From NCBI RefSeq assembly GCF_000759445.1, contig NZ_JRMB01000003.1, forward strand, positions 62,001 through 126,000: 64,000 bases of DNA, read 5' to 3'. This DNA comes from Pseudomonas lutea (GTDB taxonomy: Bacteria > Pseudomonadota > Gammaproteobacteria > Pseudomonadales > Pseudomonadaceae). The notes beneath the pieces were generated by a model. That model ran no database searches. It was not told where the DNA came from and saw only the letters and a list, made by a program, of their open reading frames with translations. The position numbers were made by a program, and so were the translations under genes. Below are positions 1 through 9,014 of this stretch, one piece after another (position 1 is the first letter of the stretch; every line of letters begins with the position of its first letter).

Positions 1-388
1 AAGGCAGGTGCAGAATCAACTGCCCTGATTGGCTGGCGCGGCCACGCAGCTCAACACGGGCACCCACCGGGAATGCTTCCGGATTGAAGCGCAGCTGGAA
101 CGGCAGCGACTGGTTGTTACCCATCAGCTTGGTACTGCTCAGCAGTTTTTGCGGGCGATTGCGGTCATCGATCACCAGCAAGGCCAGCTCGACTTCGGCG
201 CCCGCCGGCACGCCCAGCAACTGACCGCTCAATTCGCGCTGGAAGGGCTGCAACGGGCCTGGGCCGTCCGGCAATTTAATAGCGTTGGGCGCCGGTTTGG
301 CAGGTGTTGCAGGTTTTGGCGCCTCGGCCGTGCTGCAGGCGGCGAGCAGGCCCATAAGGCTGATTACAGCAAGCGTACGTAGCGTCAT
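1..388 (-). CDS. YbaY-like outer-membrane lipoprotein (C-terminus beyond window)
   Basis: This minus-strand reading frame runs off the left edge, so only about the first 129 residues are visible. It opens with a short hydrophobic signal ending in the lipobox LLAAC, which predicts cleavage before the Cys and lipid attachment. A Pro/Ala-rich linker follows, then a beta-rich segment ([27 protein letters not shown]) resembling the YbaY/YscW-type lipoprotein domain. It is divergent from nrdR. The signal and lipobox are direct observations; the family name is recognised from sequence feel and could be a neighbouring lipoprotein family. The role of YbaY proteins is poorly known, and no function is claimed. 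Confidence 0.75.
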   Translation of the reverse strand, partial: MTLRTLAVISLMGLLAACSTAEAPKPATPAKPAPNAIKLPDGPGPLQPFQRELSGQLLGVPAGAEVELALLVIDDRNRPQKLLSSTKLMGNNQSLPFQLRFNPEAFPVGARVELRGRASQSGQLILHLP

Positions 389-563
389 GAACAGCTCCAG
401 ACAAAAGCAGAATGCGGGCGAGGTATGCACGGCAACGCGCAGTATCGCCGAGTGTGGCGGGTTTCACCGCATCGGATGCGCGTCTATATACCTCAAACCC
501 CGAGACTTGTCTTGCCGGCGAGATGCGCTACCATGGCCCTCCCTTTTTTTGTTGCCTGCCACC

Positions 564-1028
564 ATGCACTGTCCCTTTTGCGGTGCCAACGACACCAAAG
601 TCATTGACTCGCGCCTCGTTGCCGAAGGCGACCAGGTTCGCCGCCGCCGTGAATGCGTCGCCTGCGGTGAACGCTTCACCACGTTCGAAACCGCTGAGCT
701 GGTTTTGCCCCGGTTAATCAAGCAGGACGGCAGTCGCCAGCCCTTCGACGAAGAGAAGCTGCGCGCGGGCATGCAGCGCGCACTGGAAAAACGCCCGGTC
801 AGTGTCGAGCGTCTGGAAGCTGCTCTGGCCCACATCAAAAGCAAGCTGCGAGCGACCGGCGAACGCGAAGTGAAATCGCTGATCGTCGGTGAGCTGGTCA
901 TGGGCGAACTGCAGAAACTCGACGAAGTGGCTTACATCCGCTTTGCTTCTGTTTACCGGCGGTTTCAGGATCTCAACGAATTCCGCGAAGAAATCGACCG
1001 ACTGGCACGCGAGCCGGCTAAAGAGTGA
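564..1028 (+). CDS. nrdR: Transcriptional repressor NrdR
   Basis: The product is 154 residues, the usual NrdR length. NrdR represses ribonucleotide reductase genes when dATP/ATP is bound. The N-terminal zinc ribbon is complete, with Cys3, Cys6, Cys31 and Cys34, and includes the conserved VIDSR and RRRREC stretches. An ATP-cone domain fills roughly residues 49-139. The ATG at 564 was chosen because the zinc ribbon begins at residue 3, although the frame stays open further upstream. It is the first gene of the nrdR-rib-nus-thiL run and its stop lies 2 bases before the chosen ribD ATG, so the two are probably co-transcribed, as in other gammaproteobacteria. Confidence 0.97.
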   Translation: MHCPFCGANDTKVIDSRLVAEGDQVRRRRECVACGERFTTFETAELVLPRLIKQDGSRQPFDEEKLRAGMQRALEKRPVSVERLEAALAHIKSKLRATGEREVKSLIVGELVMGELQKLDEVAYIRFASVYRRFQDLNEFREEIDRLAREPAKE

Positions 1029-1030
1029 GC

Positions 1031-2170
1031 ATGACCTCCACAGAGCAAAGCGTGCTGGACGCTGCCTACATGGCGCGGGCGCTGGAGCTGGCGCGCAAGG
1101 GCGTCTACTCGACCCATCCCAATCCGCGTGTGGGCTGCGTGATCGTCAAGGACGGCGCGATTGTCGGCGAAGGCTGGCACGTGCGCGCCGGTGAGCCCCA
1201 CGCCGAGGTGCATGCGTTGCGTCAGGCGGGCGACAAGGCCAAAGACGGTACCGCTTATGTCACCCTCGAACCCTGTAGTCATCACGGGCGCACGCCGCCG
1301 TGCGCCGATGCGTTGGTCAATGCCGGCGTAGCGCGTGTGGTCGCGGCCATGCAAGACCCCAATCCCGATGTCGCCGGTCGCGGCCTGTTGCGACTGATGA
1401 ACGCTGGCATTGCGGTGCAGAGCGGCGTACTCGAAGGCGAGGCGCGAGCGCTGAACAAGGGCTTTCTCAAGCGCATGGAACACGGCCTGCCGTATGTGCG
1501 GGTCAAGCTGGCGATGAGCCTGGACGGAAGGACGGCGATGGCCAGCGGCGAAAGTCAGTGGATCACCGGCCCCCAGGCTCGCTCGGCTGTGCAGCGCCTG
1601 CGTGCGCAATCGAGCGTGGTGCTGACCGGCGCCGACACCGTGCTGGCCGACAACGCCCGGCTCACCGTTCGCCCGGATGAACTGGGCCTCAACGCTGAGC
1701 TGACCGCACTAGCCTCGACCCGGCCGCCGCTGCGCGTGCTCATCGACGGTCGCTTGCGCGTGCCACTTGACGCACCGTTCTTCAAAGCGGGCAGTGCACT
1801 GGTGGCAACCTGCGCAGCAGCCTCGGCGCGCGGTCGCTATCACGACGAAGGCCATGAAATGCTGGCGCTGGCCAGCAGCGGCGGTCACGTCGATTTGCGC
1901 AAACTGCTGACCGAACTGGCGGCACGTGGCGTCAATGATGTGCTGGTCGAGGCCGGGCCCAAACTGGCTGGCGCTTTTACCCGGCTGGGCCTGGTGGATG
2001 AATTCCAGCTCTTTGTGGCGGGCAAGTTCATGGGCTCCTCGGCGCGGCCGTTGCTGGACCTGCCGCTCGCGCAGATGAGCGAGGCGCTCGAACTCAAGAT
2101 CATCGAAATGCGCGCCGTGGGGGATGACTGGCGAGTCATTGCGATACCCGCGCCGCACCCCGGCGTATAA
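1031..2170 (+). CDS. ribD: Bifunctional riboflavin deaminase/reductase RibD
   Basis: RibD catalyses the second and third steps of riboflavin synthesis: deamination of the pyrimidinone and reduction of the ribosyl side chain. The deaminase domain (residues about 1-145) shows the zinc ligands in HAE (residues 57-59) and PCSHHGRTPPC (Cys82 and Cys91). The reductase domain follows, with VKLAMSLDGRTA and the NDVLVEAGP stretch. The product is 379 residues. I chose the ATG at 1031 because AAGAG lies 5 bases upstream; a GTG at 1025 overlapping the nrdR stop is an alternative that adds two residues. It is followed by ribE after 46 bases. Confidence 0.96.
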   Translation: MTSTEQSVLDAAYMARALELARKGVYSTHPNPRVGCVIVKDGAIVGEGWHVRAGEPHAEVHALRQAGDKAKDGTAYVTLEPCSHHGRTPPCADALVNAGVARVVAAMQDPNPDVAGRGLLRLMNAGIAVQSGVLEGEARALNKGFLKRMEHGLPYVRVKLAMSLDGRTAMASGESQWITGPQARSAVQRLRAQSSVVLTGADTVLADNARLTVRPDELGLNAELTALASTRPPLRVLIDGRLRVPLDAPFFKAGSALVATCAAASARGRYHDEGHEMLALASSGGHVDLRKLLTELAARGVNDVLVEAGPKLAGAFTRLGLVDEFQLFVAGKFMGSSARPLLDLPLAQMSEALELKIIEMRAVGDDWRVIAIPAPHPGV

Positions 2171-2216
2171 TTTCGGCTTTCGCGCCCTGCGCTGGCCCTG
2201 TTTTCCAGGAGCACCC

Positions 2217-2888
2217 ATGTTTACCGGCATCATTGAATCCATCGGCAGCATCCGCGCCATTACTCCGAAAGGCGGCGATGTCCGCGTTTACGTAGAGACC
2301 GGCAAGCTCGACCTTTCCGACGTCAAACTGGGCGACAGCATCGCGGTCAACGGCGTCTGCTTGACTGCCGTTGACCTGCCTGGCGACGGCTTCTGGGCGG
2401 ATGTCAGCCGCGAGACGCTCAACGTCACCGCCTTTGTCGATCTCAAAACCGGCAGCCGCGTCAATCTAGAAAAGGCCCTGACGCCGACCACCCGCCTGGG
2501 TGGGCACCTGGTCAGTGGTCACGTTGATGGTGTCGGCGAAGTGTTGTCGCGGGAAGAGAACGCCCGTGCGATTCAGTTCCGCATGCGCGCCCCCCGCGAA
2601 CTGGCCAAGTACATCTCGCACAAGGGCTCGATCACCATCGACGGCACCAGTCTGACCGTAAACGCGGTCAATGGCGCCGAGTTCGAGCTGACCATCGTCC
2701 CGCACACGCTGGCCGAAACCATCATGGGCGACTACCGCCCGGGCCGGAAGATCAACCTGGAAGTCGACCTGCTGGCACGTTACCTCGAGCGTCTGCTGCT
2801 CGGTGACAAGGCCGCCGATCCGACGCCAGCCCAGGGCGGCGGCATCACTGAAAGCTTTCTGGCCTCCAACGGCTACCTCAAATCCTGA
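2217..2888 (+). CDS. ribE: Riboflavin synthase, alpha subunit
   Basis: This enzyme dismutates two molecules of 6,7-dimethyl-8-ribityllumazine to riboflavin, the last step of the pathway. The 223-residue product starts with the diagnostic MFTGIIE and has the internal duplication of lumazine-binding barrels (about residues 1-97 and 98-195, with [10 protein letters not shown] at the junction). The ATG at 2217 is preceded by AGGA with 6-base spacing. The long open frame upstream of it is the tail of ribD in another frame. A perfect TATAAT at 2166-2171 overlaps the ribD stop and could be an internal -10 box, but no convincing -35 element sits 17 bases before it. Confidence 0.97.
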   Translation: MFTGIIESIGSIRAITPKGGDVRVYVETGKLDLSDVKLGDSIAVNGVCLTAVDLPGDGFWADVSRETLNVTAFVDLKTGSRVNLEKALTPTTRLGGHLVSGHVDGVGEVLSREENARAIQFRMRAPRELAKYISHKGSITIDGTSLTVNAVNGAEFELTIVPHTLAETIMGDYRPGRKINLEVDLLARYLERLLLGDKAADPTPAQGGGITESFLASNGYLKS

Positions 2889-2905
2889 ATTGAAGGGGGT
2901 GCCGC

Positions 2906-3997
2906 GTGGCGCTCAACAGCATCGAAGAACTGGTTGAAGACATTCGCCAAGGCAAGATGGTCATCCTCATGGATGACGAAGACCGCGAGAACGAAGGCGA
3001 TCTGATCATGGCCTCCGAGTGCGTCAAGGCCGAGCACATCAACTTCATGGCCCGTTACGCGCGCGGTCTGATCTGCATGCCAATGACCCGTGAGCGCTGC
3101 GAGACTCTGAAATTGCCGCTCATGGCGCCGCGTAATGGCTCCGGCTTCGGCACCAAGTTCACCGTGTCCATCGAAGCCGCCGAGGGCGTGACCACCGGTA
3201 TTTCCGCTGCTGACCGCGCGCGCACCGTGCAGGCCGCTGCGGCGAAAGGCGCCAGAGCCGAAGACATCGTCAGCCCGGGGCACATCTTCCCGCTGATGGC
3301 GCAGGCCGGCGGCACGCTGTCCCGCGCCGGCCATACCGAAGCGGCCTGTGACCTGGCGCGCATGGCCGGTTTCGAACCCACGGGCGTGATCTGCGAAGTC
3401 ATGAATGACGATGGCACCATGTCCCGCCGCACGGAGCTGGAAGCCTTCGCCGCCGAGCACAACATCAAGATCGGCACCATCGCCGACCTCATTCATTACC
3501 GGATGATCCACGAGCGTACCGTTCAGCGGATTGCCGAGCAGCCGCTCGACAGCGAATTGGGCCAGTTCAATCTGGTGACCTACCGTGATTCCGTTGAAGG
3601 CGACGTGCATCTGGCGCTGACGCTGGGCAGAATTTGCGCAGAAGAAGCCACGCTGGTTCGCGTCCATAACATGGACCCGCTGCGCGACCTGTTGATGGTC
3701 AAACAGCCCGGCCGCTGGAGCCTGCGCGCGGCCATGACCACCGTGGCCGAGGCTGGAAGCGGCGTGGTGCTGTTGCTGGGGCATCCCCTCGACGGCGACA
3801 CGGTGCTGGCCCATGTGCGTGAGACTGCGGGCGGCACGCCCATCAAGACGCCGACCACTTACAGCACGGTCGGGGCCGGTTCGCAGATTCTTCGTGACCT
3901 CGGCGTGCGTAAAATGCGCCTGATGAGTTCACCGATGAAGTTCAATGCGATATCCGGTTTCGATCTGGAAGTTGTAGAATACGTGCCCTCCGAATAA
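2906..3997 (+). CDS. ribB: 3,4-DHBP synthase with degenerate GTP cyclohydrolase II-like domain (RibBX type)
   Basis: The first ~200 residues are a complete RibB domain, which converts ribulose 5-phosphate to 3,4-dihydroxy-2-butanone 4-phosphate. They include [10 protein letters not shown], the acidic metal/substrate loop, and GHIFPLMA and RAGHTEA. The C-terminal ~150 residues align in order with GTP cyclohydrolase II, yet the zinc cysteines and the catalytic LRQEGRG segment are absent, so this half cannot be an ordinary cyclohydrolase. A complete RibA is encoded at 7533. This matches the RibBX variant known from Proteobacteria, whose X domain has no settled role. The start is GTG, with GAAGGGGG upstream. 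It lies 17 bases after ribE, consistent with one operon. Confidence 0.93.
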   Translation: MALNSIEELVEDIRQGKMVILMDDEDRENEGDLIMASECVKAEHINFMARYARGLICMPMTRERCETLKLPLMAPRNGSGFGTKFTVSIEAAEGVTTGISAADRARTVQAAAAKGARAEDIVSPGHIFPLMAQAGGTLSRAGHTEAACDLARMAGFEPTGVICEVMNDDGTMSRRTELEAFAAEHNIKIGTIADLIHYRMIHERTVQRIAEQPLDSELGQFNLVTYRDSVEGDVHLALTLGRICAEEATLVRVHNMDPLRDLLMVKQPGRWSLRAAMTTVAEAGSGVVLLLGHPLDGDTVLAHVRETAGGTPIKTPTTYSTVGAGSQILRDLGVRKMRLMSSPMKFNAISGFDLEVVEYVPSE

Positions 3998-4086
3998 AGA
4001 CCGGCAGGCGACAGGCCCCGACAGCGCTCCGCTGTGGGTGGTTCTTGCCCCTGCGGTCCCCCGATTCGTGGCCTAAAATCCCTGAG

Positions 4087-4106
4087 AGCGCGCACTGATG
4101 CGCGCT
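4087..4106 (+). terminator. Hairpin between ribB and ribH
   Basis: A perfect 8-bp stem (AGCGCGCA / TGCGCGCT) with a 4-base loop lies in the 147-base gap between ribB and ribH. It is followed by only TTTC rather than a long T run, so it may be an attenuating or RNA-processing hairpin more than a full terminator. No FMN riboswitch signature was recognised in this gap. Confidence 0.35.
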
Positions 4107-4144
4107 TTCATGCTCTTTAATACGAGAACACGAGACTCAGCCGA

Positions 4145-4621
4145 ATGACCCTGAAGACCATCGAAGGTACCTTCATCGCCCCCCAAGGCCGCTATGCCCT
4201 GGTGGTTGGCCGCTTCAACAGCTTCGTCGTCGAAAGCCTGGTGAGCGGTGCCGTTGATGCCCTGGTTCGCCATGGCGTGAGCGAGAGCGACATCACTATC
4301 ATCCGCGCACCGGGCGCGTTTGAAATCCCGCTGGTTGTGCAGAAGGTCGCTCAACGCAGCGAATTCGCCGCCATTATCGCGCTTGGCGCCGTCATTCGTG
4401 GCGGCACCCCGCACTTTGAATACGTCGCTGGCGAATGCACCAAGGGCCTGTCCCAAGTGTCCATGGAGTTCGGCGTGCCTGTTGCTTTCGGCGTGCTGAC
4501 GGTCGACTCCATTGAGCAGGCGATCGAGCGTTCCGGCACCAAGGCGGGCAACAAAGGCGCTGAAGCAGCCCTTTCCGCTATTGAGATGGTCAGCCTGTTG
4601 GCGCAGTTGGAGGCCAAGTGA
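4145..4621 (+). CDS. ribH: 6,7-dimethyl-8-ribityllumazine synthase
   Basis: RibH condenses the RibD product with the RibB product to give lumazine, the substrate of RibE. The 158-residue protein shows the family landmarks: VVGRFNSFV near the N-terminus (ribityl site), [12 protein letters not shown], the [16 protein letters not shown] phosphate/active-site loop with its catalytic His, and VAFGVLT. In most bacteria it forms pentamers or an icosahedral capsid. Its TGA stop overlaps the GTG start of nusB, so the two are translationally coupled, a classic ribH-nusB arrangement. Confidence 0.97.
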   Translation: MTLKTIEGTFIAPQGRYALVVGRFNSFVVESLVSGAVDALVRHGVSESDITIIRAPGAFEIPLVVQKVAQRSEFAAIIALGAVIRGGTPHFEYVAGECTKGLSQVSMEFGVPVAFGVLTVDSIEQAIERSGTKAGNKGAEAALSAIEMVSLLAQLEAK

Positions 4622-5118
4622 TTAACGACGAAAGCGATCAGTTCAACCCACGCGATCCCCGTGCCGCAGACGCTGGCAAGCCCTCTAAAAGCGAGAAGCG
4701 TCGTGCAGCTCGGCAGATGGCGACCCAGGCGCTGTATCAGCGCCACATGGCGGGTCAGGCGCTGAACGAAATCGAAGCACAGTTTCGTGTCGACAACGAC
4801 TTCACCACGGTCGATGCCAGCTATTTCCACGACATTCTGCATGGCGTCCCGGCCAATCTGGACAAGATCGACGCGGCGCTGGCGCCGTGTCTGGATCTGA
4901 CCATCGAAGAACTGGACCCGGTGGAGCTGGCGGTATTGCGTCTGTCGACCTGGGAGCTGCTGGAGCGCATCGACGTGCCGTACCGCGTGGTCATCAACGA
5001 AGGTATCGAGCTGGCGAAAGTCTACGGTTCGACCGACGGCCACAAGTTCGTCAACGGTGTGCTCGACAAGCTGGCTCCGCGCCTGCGTGAAGTCGAAGTA
5101 AAGGCTCACAAACGCTAA
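4618..5118 (+). CDS. nusB: Transcription antitermination factor NusB
   Basis: NusB binds boxA RNA together with ribosomal protein S10 and supports antitermination of rRNA operons. The 166-residue product has an extended, charged N-terminus of about 25 residues. The Arg-rich RNA-binding helix ([15 protein letters not shown]), the [18 protein letters not shown] core and the [26 protein letters not shown] signature follow. The GTG start overlaps the ribH stop by 4 bases; no internal start keeps the Arg-rich helix as well placed. It is followed by thiL after 37 bases. Confidence 0.97.
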   Translation: MINDESDQFNPRDPRAADAGKPSKSEKRRAARQMATQALYQRHMAGQALNEIEAQFRVDNDFTTVDASYFHDILHGVPANLDKIDAALAPCLDLTIEELDPVELAVLRLSTWELLERIDVPYRVVINEGIELAKVYGSTDGHKFVNGVLDKLAPRLREVEVKAHKR

Positions 5119-5155
5119 GGTTTCCGGGTTTCCCCGGAACCTGAGCGTCTGCGCC

Positions 5156-6121
5156 ATGGGCGAGTTCGAGCTGATCCGCAATTACTTTGCCGCTGCGCCC
5201 TGTGCGCAGCCAGGCGAGGGCGTTGCCTTGGGCATCGGCGATGACTGTGCTCTGTTGTCGGTGGCAGCTGGCGAGCAACTCGCCATCTCCACTGACACGC
5301 TGGTCGCGGGGGTGCACTTCCCCGAGGTCTGCGATCCCTTCCTGCTTGGCCAGCGCGCACTCGGCGTGTCGGCCAGCGACCTGGCTGCCATGGGCGCCAG
5401 CCCCCTCGCATTTACCCTTGCTCTGACTCTGCCGCAGGTTTCCGCAGACTGGCTGGAAGCCTTCGCGCGCGGTTTGAACACAATGGCCCAAGGCTGCGGC
5501 TTGCGCTTGATCGGTGGCGATACGACACGCGGGCCGTTAAGCATTACTGTCACCGTGTTCGGCACCGTTCCTGCCGGGCAGGCATTGACCCGAAGCGGCG
5601 CCAGGCCAGGCGATCTTCTGTGCGTGGGAGGTCCGCTGGGGGACGCCGCAGGGGCGTTGCCGCTGGTGTTGAACCAGCGAAGCACCGAAGCGTCTACCAC
5701 TCAGGCCTTGCTGGCGCGTTACTGGTCGCCGCCGCCGCAGTTTGGTTTGGGAATGGCGCTGCGGGGCAAAGCCAGCGCAGCGCTGGATATCTCCGACGGG
5801 CTGCTCGCCGATTGCGGTCATATCGCAACGGCATCGGGCGTACGCTTGCTCGTTGAGCGCGAAAAAGTGCCCATGTCTGACGCGCTGCTGAGCTTTTTCG
5901 GATATGACGCGGCGTTGAATGCCGCGCTCAGTGGGGGCGATGACTACAGACTGGCGTTCACACTGCCGCCATCATGGCTGGCTGAGTTACAGGCCGCAGG
6001 CTGGCCTGTCTTCGTTCTGGGTCGAGTGGTCGATGGGCAGGGTGTGGCGCTGATCGATTCACTCGGGCAAGACGTCACTCCGTTGACTCGGGGCTATCAA
6101 CATTTTCAGGAGACACGGTGA
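5156..6121 (+). CDS. thiL: Thiamine-monophosphate kinase
   Basis: ThiL phosphorylates thiamine monophosphate to the active cofactor thiamine diphosphate. The 321-residue product starts with MGEFELI and shows GIGDDCA, the TDTLVAGVHF metal/ATP loop, the SASDLAAMGA helix, LIGGDTTRG and the late ALDISDGLLAD and SGGDDY motifs, all in the order of the AIR synthase-related fold. The length matches the family. Its last bases overlap the GTG start of pgpA (GTGA), implying translational coupling. Confidence 0.97.
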   Translation: MGEFELIRNYFAAAPCAQPGEGVALGIGDDCALLSVAAGEQLAISTDTLVAGVHFPEVCDPFLLGQRALGVSASDLAAMGASPLAFTLALTLPQVSADWLEAFARGLNTMAQGCGLRLIGGDTTRGPLSITVTVFGTVPAGQALTRSGARPGDLLCVGGPLGDAAGALPLVLNQRSTEASTTQALLARYWSPPPQFGLGMALRGKASAALDISDGLLADCGHIATASGVRLLVEREKVPMSDALLSFFGYDAALNAALSGGDDYRLAFTLPPSWLAELQAAGWPVFVLGRVVDGQGVALIDSLGQDVTPLTRGYQHFQETR

Positions 6122-6627
6122 CAGATCATCCTAATCAGGTCCCGGCGGAAAACGTTCCTCCGTCCGTATGGACCAATCCGTGGCATTTCCTGGCCTTCGG
6201 TTTCGGCTCCGGCACGCTGCCCAAAGCGCCGGGCACCTGGGGCTCCATGGTCGCTGTGCCGTTTATTCCGCTCTGGCAGATGCTGCCCGACTGGGGTTAC
6301 TGGCTGGTCCTCGGCATCACCATCCTGTTTGGCTTCTGGCTGTGCGGCAAAGTGGCGGACGACCTGCGCGTCCACGACCACGAAGGCATCGTCTGGGACG
6401 AAATGGTCGGGATGTGGATTACCTTATGGTTAGTGCCCGAAGGTTGGGTCTGGCTACTGGTGGGTTTTCTGGTGTTCCGCTTTTTCGACATTCTAAAACC
6501 CTGGCCCATCCACTGGATCGACAAACACGTGCACGGCGGTGTCGGCATCATGCTCGACGACGTTCTAGCCGGCGTCTTCGCCTGGTTGGCGATGCAGGGG
6601 CTGGTCTGGCTGTGGGCTGTGATGTAG
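6118..6627 (+). CDS. pgpA: Phosphatidylglycerophosphatase A
   Basis: PgpA removes phosphate from phosphatidylglycerophosphate to make phosphatidylglycerol at the inner membrane. The 169-residue protein has the family signature FGSGTLPKAPGTWGS near residue 30, the acidic DHEGIVWDEMVGMW motif and several hydrophobic membrane segments. FFDILKPWPI follows, and a final amphipathic stretch contains GGVGIMLDD. It starts at a GTG that overlaps the thiL stop, as in many gammaproteobacteria. Confidence 0.96.
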   Translation: MTDHPNQVPAENVPPSVWTNPWHFLAFGFGSGTLPKAPGTWGSMVAVPFIPLWQMLPDWGYWLVLGITILFGFWLCGKVADDLRVHDHEGIVWDEMVGMWITLWLVPEGWVWLLVGFLVFRFFDILKPWPIHWIDKHVHGGVGIMLDDVLAGVFAWLAMQGLVWLWAVM

Positions 6628-6634
6628 GCCGCCT

Positions 6635-7426
6635 ATGAACCGTGTCGTGGCGCGTCTTCTGTTAAGCCTCGGGCTGCTGATGCTCGCCGCTTCGGCGACT
6701 GTATTTGGGACGACGCCTGCATCGGCCGACGAGAAGCCTTCCGATATTCTGCTGGTGAGCGAGCACTGGATTGGCTACACCGAAGCCGACGGCACCGGCT
6801 TGGGCTGGGAACTGATGCGCGAGATATTCGAGCCGGCCGGCGTCAAGGTCGAGCAGCGCATCGAGCCCTATACGCGGGCGGTCGGCCTCGTGCAGCGGGG
6901 CGAAGCCGATGCCTGGATTGCCGCATACAAGGATGAAGTGGAAGGTACGCTTTACTCGGTGTGGCATTACGACATCGACGAGATTTACGGCCTGGGTCTG
7001 GCATCGAAACCGGCGCCTTCCCTCAATACGCTCGCCAAGTATCGCCTGGCATGGGTGCGCGGTTACGAATACCAGCACTACCTGCCCAATGTGTTGCACT
7101 TCAACGAAGTCGCCCGACGCGATCACATCCTGCCCATGCTTGAATACGGTCGCTCCGACTTGTACATCGATGCCAGGCCGGAGATGGATTTCATCCTTGC
7201 TCAAAGCAGCGATCCGCAGCGCTACCGTTTGACGTACCTGACTTCCATCCCTTTGTACCTTAGCTTCGCTGATACGCTGCGGGGGCATGCCTTGCGCGAT
7301 CTGTTCGATGCCCGGATGAGTGAACTGGTGCGCAGCGGCAAGCTGAGGCCTGTATTTGCAAAGTGGAAGCATCCCTATCCGTTCGATGTGTCCGCTGGTG
7401 AGGCTCGGACGGGTGCGAGCCACTGA
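6635..7426 (+). CDS. Periplasmic substrate-binding protein, SBP_bac_3 type
   Basis: The 263-residue protein starts with a clear Sec signal peptide (basic MNRVVAR, a hydrophobic core and an ASA cleavage site near residue 31). The mature part resembles type-3 periplasmic binding proteins of the ABC transporter class: GLGWELMREIFEPAGV, the VQRGEADAWIAAYKD segment and the C-terminal ELVRSGKLRPVFAKW. No permease or ATPase gene is adjacent, so it is either an orphan binding protein or works with a transporter elsewhere; the ligand cannot be read from sequence. It starts 7 bases after pgpA. An imperfect palindrome (GATCAA / TTGATC) lies at 7425-7441, at its stop. Confidence 0.8.
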   Translation: MNRVVARLLLSLGLLMLAASATVFGTTPASADEKPSDILLVSEHWIGYTEADGTGLGWELMREIFEPAGVKVEQRIEPYTRAVGLVQRGEADAWIAAYKDEVEGTLYSVWHYDIDEIYGLGLASKPAPSLNTLAKYRLAWVRGYEYQHYLPNVLHFNEVARRDHILPMLEYGRSDLYIDARPEMDFILAQSSDPQRYRLTYLTSIPLYLSFADTLRGHALRDLFDARMSELVRSGKLRPVFAKWKHPYPFDVSAGEARTGASH

Positions 7427-7532
7427 TCAAACATGTTGATCTGATTGGTCGGTAATTCGGCCTAAGCGTCCGCGGGAACCTGCTGTTACAATGTTGCGAA
7501 TTTCCAGCCCTCATACTGATCAGGAGCACACG

Positions 7533-8150
7533 GTGCCTGTCGTATTTGTCGCGGCTTCCAAGCTGCCTACGCCTTTTGCCACTTTCAAGATGAACGGCTT
7601 TCTCGAGCAGGAAAACGGCCGTGAGCATGTCGTTCTTACCCTCGGGGATGTAGCAGACGGCGCCCCGGTCCTTGGCCGTGTGCATTCCGAATGCCTGACC
7701 GGTGATGCGTTGTTCAGTCAGCGTTGCGACTGCGGTTCTCAGCTCGAAGCGGCATTGCGCGCCATTGCCACAGAAGGTAGGGGCGTGCTGCTGTATTTGC
7801 GTCAGGAAGGCCGGGGTATTGGTTTGATGAACAAGATCCGCGCTTATGAACTGCAGGACGGTGGCGCTGATACCGTCGAAGCCAACGAACGCCTGGGCTT
7901 CGCCGCTGACCAGCGCGATTACGCCATCTGCCTGCCGATGCTTGAACACCTGGGCATCAAGTCGTTGCGTCTGATGACCAACAACCCGCGGAAGGTCAAA
8001 GCACTGACCGACATGGGCATCACCGTCGCCGAGCGAGTGCCGCTGCATACCGGCCACAATCCGCACAACAAGCTCTATCTAGCCACCAAGGCGGGCAAAC
8101 TGGGCCACATGATGGGCAACGAGCATCAGAGCGAAGTTGACCCGGCCTGA
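7533..8150 (+). CDS. ribA: GTP cyclohydrolase II
   Basis: RibA opens GTP, the first committed step of riboflavin synthesis. The 205-residue product carries the zinc site [17 protein letters not shown] with Cys54, Cys65 and Cys67. The catalytic [10 protein letters not shown] loop and the later [10 protein letters not shown] follow. The GTG start is supported by CAGGAG 6 bases upstream; an ATG at 7491 would add 14 residues with no RBS. The gene sits about 3.5 kb after the other rib genes and supplies the activity missing from the C-terminal domain of the upstream RibB protein. Confidence 0.96.
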   Translation: MPVVFVAASKLPTPFATFKMNGFLEQENGREHVVLTLGDVADGAPVLGRVHSECLTGDALFSQRCDCGSQLEAALRAIATEGRGVLLYLRQEGRGIGLMNKIRAYELQDGGADTVEANERLGFAADQRDYAICLPMLEHLGIKSLRLMTNNPRKVKALTDMGITVAERVPLHTGHNPHNKLYLATKAGKLGHMMGNEHQSEVDPA

Positions 8151-8170
8151 CGCTTCGCAGCTTATGCCAC

Positions 8171-8932
8171 CACGACCACAGACATGCCGCTTCGCGAGCA
8201 AGCTCACCCCCACAAAATGGCGGTTGTTCCTGAAATAAGGGGCGACGAACAACTGTAGGAGCGCGCTTGCCCGCGAAGGCGTTGTATCAGCCAGCACCGC
8301 AACCCCAGACTCACCGCTTCGCGAGCAAGCTCACTCCTACAAGGGTGCCGGTCTCCGGAAATAAGGGGCGACAAGCAACTGTAGGAGCGCGCTTGCCCGC
8401 GAAGGCGTCATATCAGCCAGCGCCACAACCCCATACACACCGCTTCGCAAGCAAGCTCACTCCCACCAAATGGCGGTTGTCCTTGGGCTAGGGGTCGACG
8501 AGCAACTGTAGGAGCGCGCTTGCCCGCGAAGGCGTCGCATCAGCCAGCACCGCAACCCCAGACACACCGCTTCGCAAGCAAGCTCACTCCCACCAAATGG
8601 CGGTTGCCCCTGAAATAAGGGGCGACGAGCAACTGTAGGAGCGCGCTTGCCCGCGAAGGCGTCGTATCAGCCAGCACCGCAACCCCAGACACACCGCTTC
8701 GCGAGCAAGCTCACTCCTACAAGGGTGCTGGTCCCCTAAAATAGGTGGCGACGAGCAACTGTAGAAGCGCGCTTGCCCGCGAAGGCGTCATATCAGCCAG
8801 CACCGCAACCCCAGACACACCGCTTCGCGAGCAAGCTCACTCCCACCAAATGGCGGTTGTCCCTGAAATAAGGGGCGACGAGCAACTGTAGGAGCGCGCT
8901 TGCCCGCGAAGGCGTCTTACCGGCTTACGACG
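8171..8932 (+). repeat. Tandem REP array, about 126-bp period, six copies
   Basis: The 860-base gap between ribA and dxs holds a tandem array. REP class A (GTAGGAGCGCGCTTGCCCGC) starts at 8255, 8381, 8508, 8635, 8761 and 8888, giving spacings of 126-127 bases. Each copy is preceded by an inverted class C REP (GCGAGCAAGCTCACTCC, with GCAAGC variants). The sequence between the REPs is repeated too, so whole class C + class A + spacer units were amplified, in BIME fashion. Copies differ by scattered substitutions, and I see no gene here. Confidence 0.92.
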
Positions 8933-8955
8933 TGGCGGCAGGTATATAGCTTCGC

Positions 8956-9003
8956 AAAAAAGCCCACTCCCGCCACAGCATCGCTGCGTCAGGAGTGGGC
9001 TTT
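8956..9003 (-). terminator. Rho-independent terminator of dxs
   Basis: A 12-bp stem (AAAGCCCACTCC / GGAGTGGGCTTT) with a 21-base loop lies 11 bases beyond the dxs stop. Read on the minus strand it is followed by a run of six Ts, so it is a convincing intrinsic terminator for the operon. Confidence 0.85.
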
Positions 9004-9014
9004 GTCGGCAAATA

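Noticed and set aside
3998..4144. Possible FMN riboswitch before ribH
   Set aside because: The conserved RFN sequence blocks were not found; only a simple hairpin is present.
8171..8932. CRISPR array
   Set aside because: The repeats are long palindromic REP units and the sequence between them is repeated too, unlike unique CRISPR spacers.
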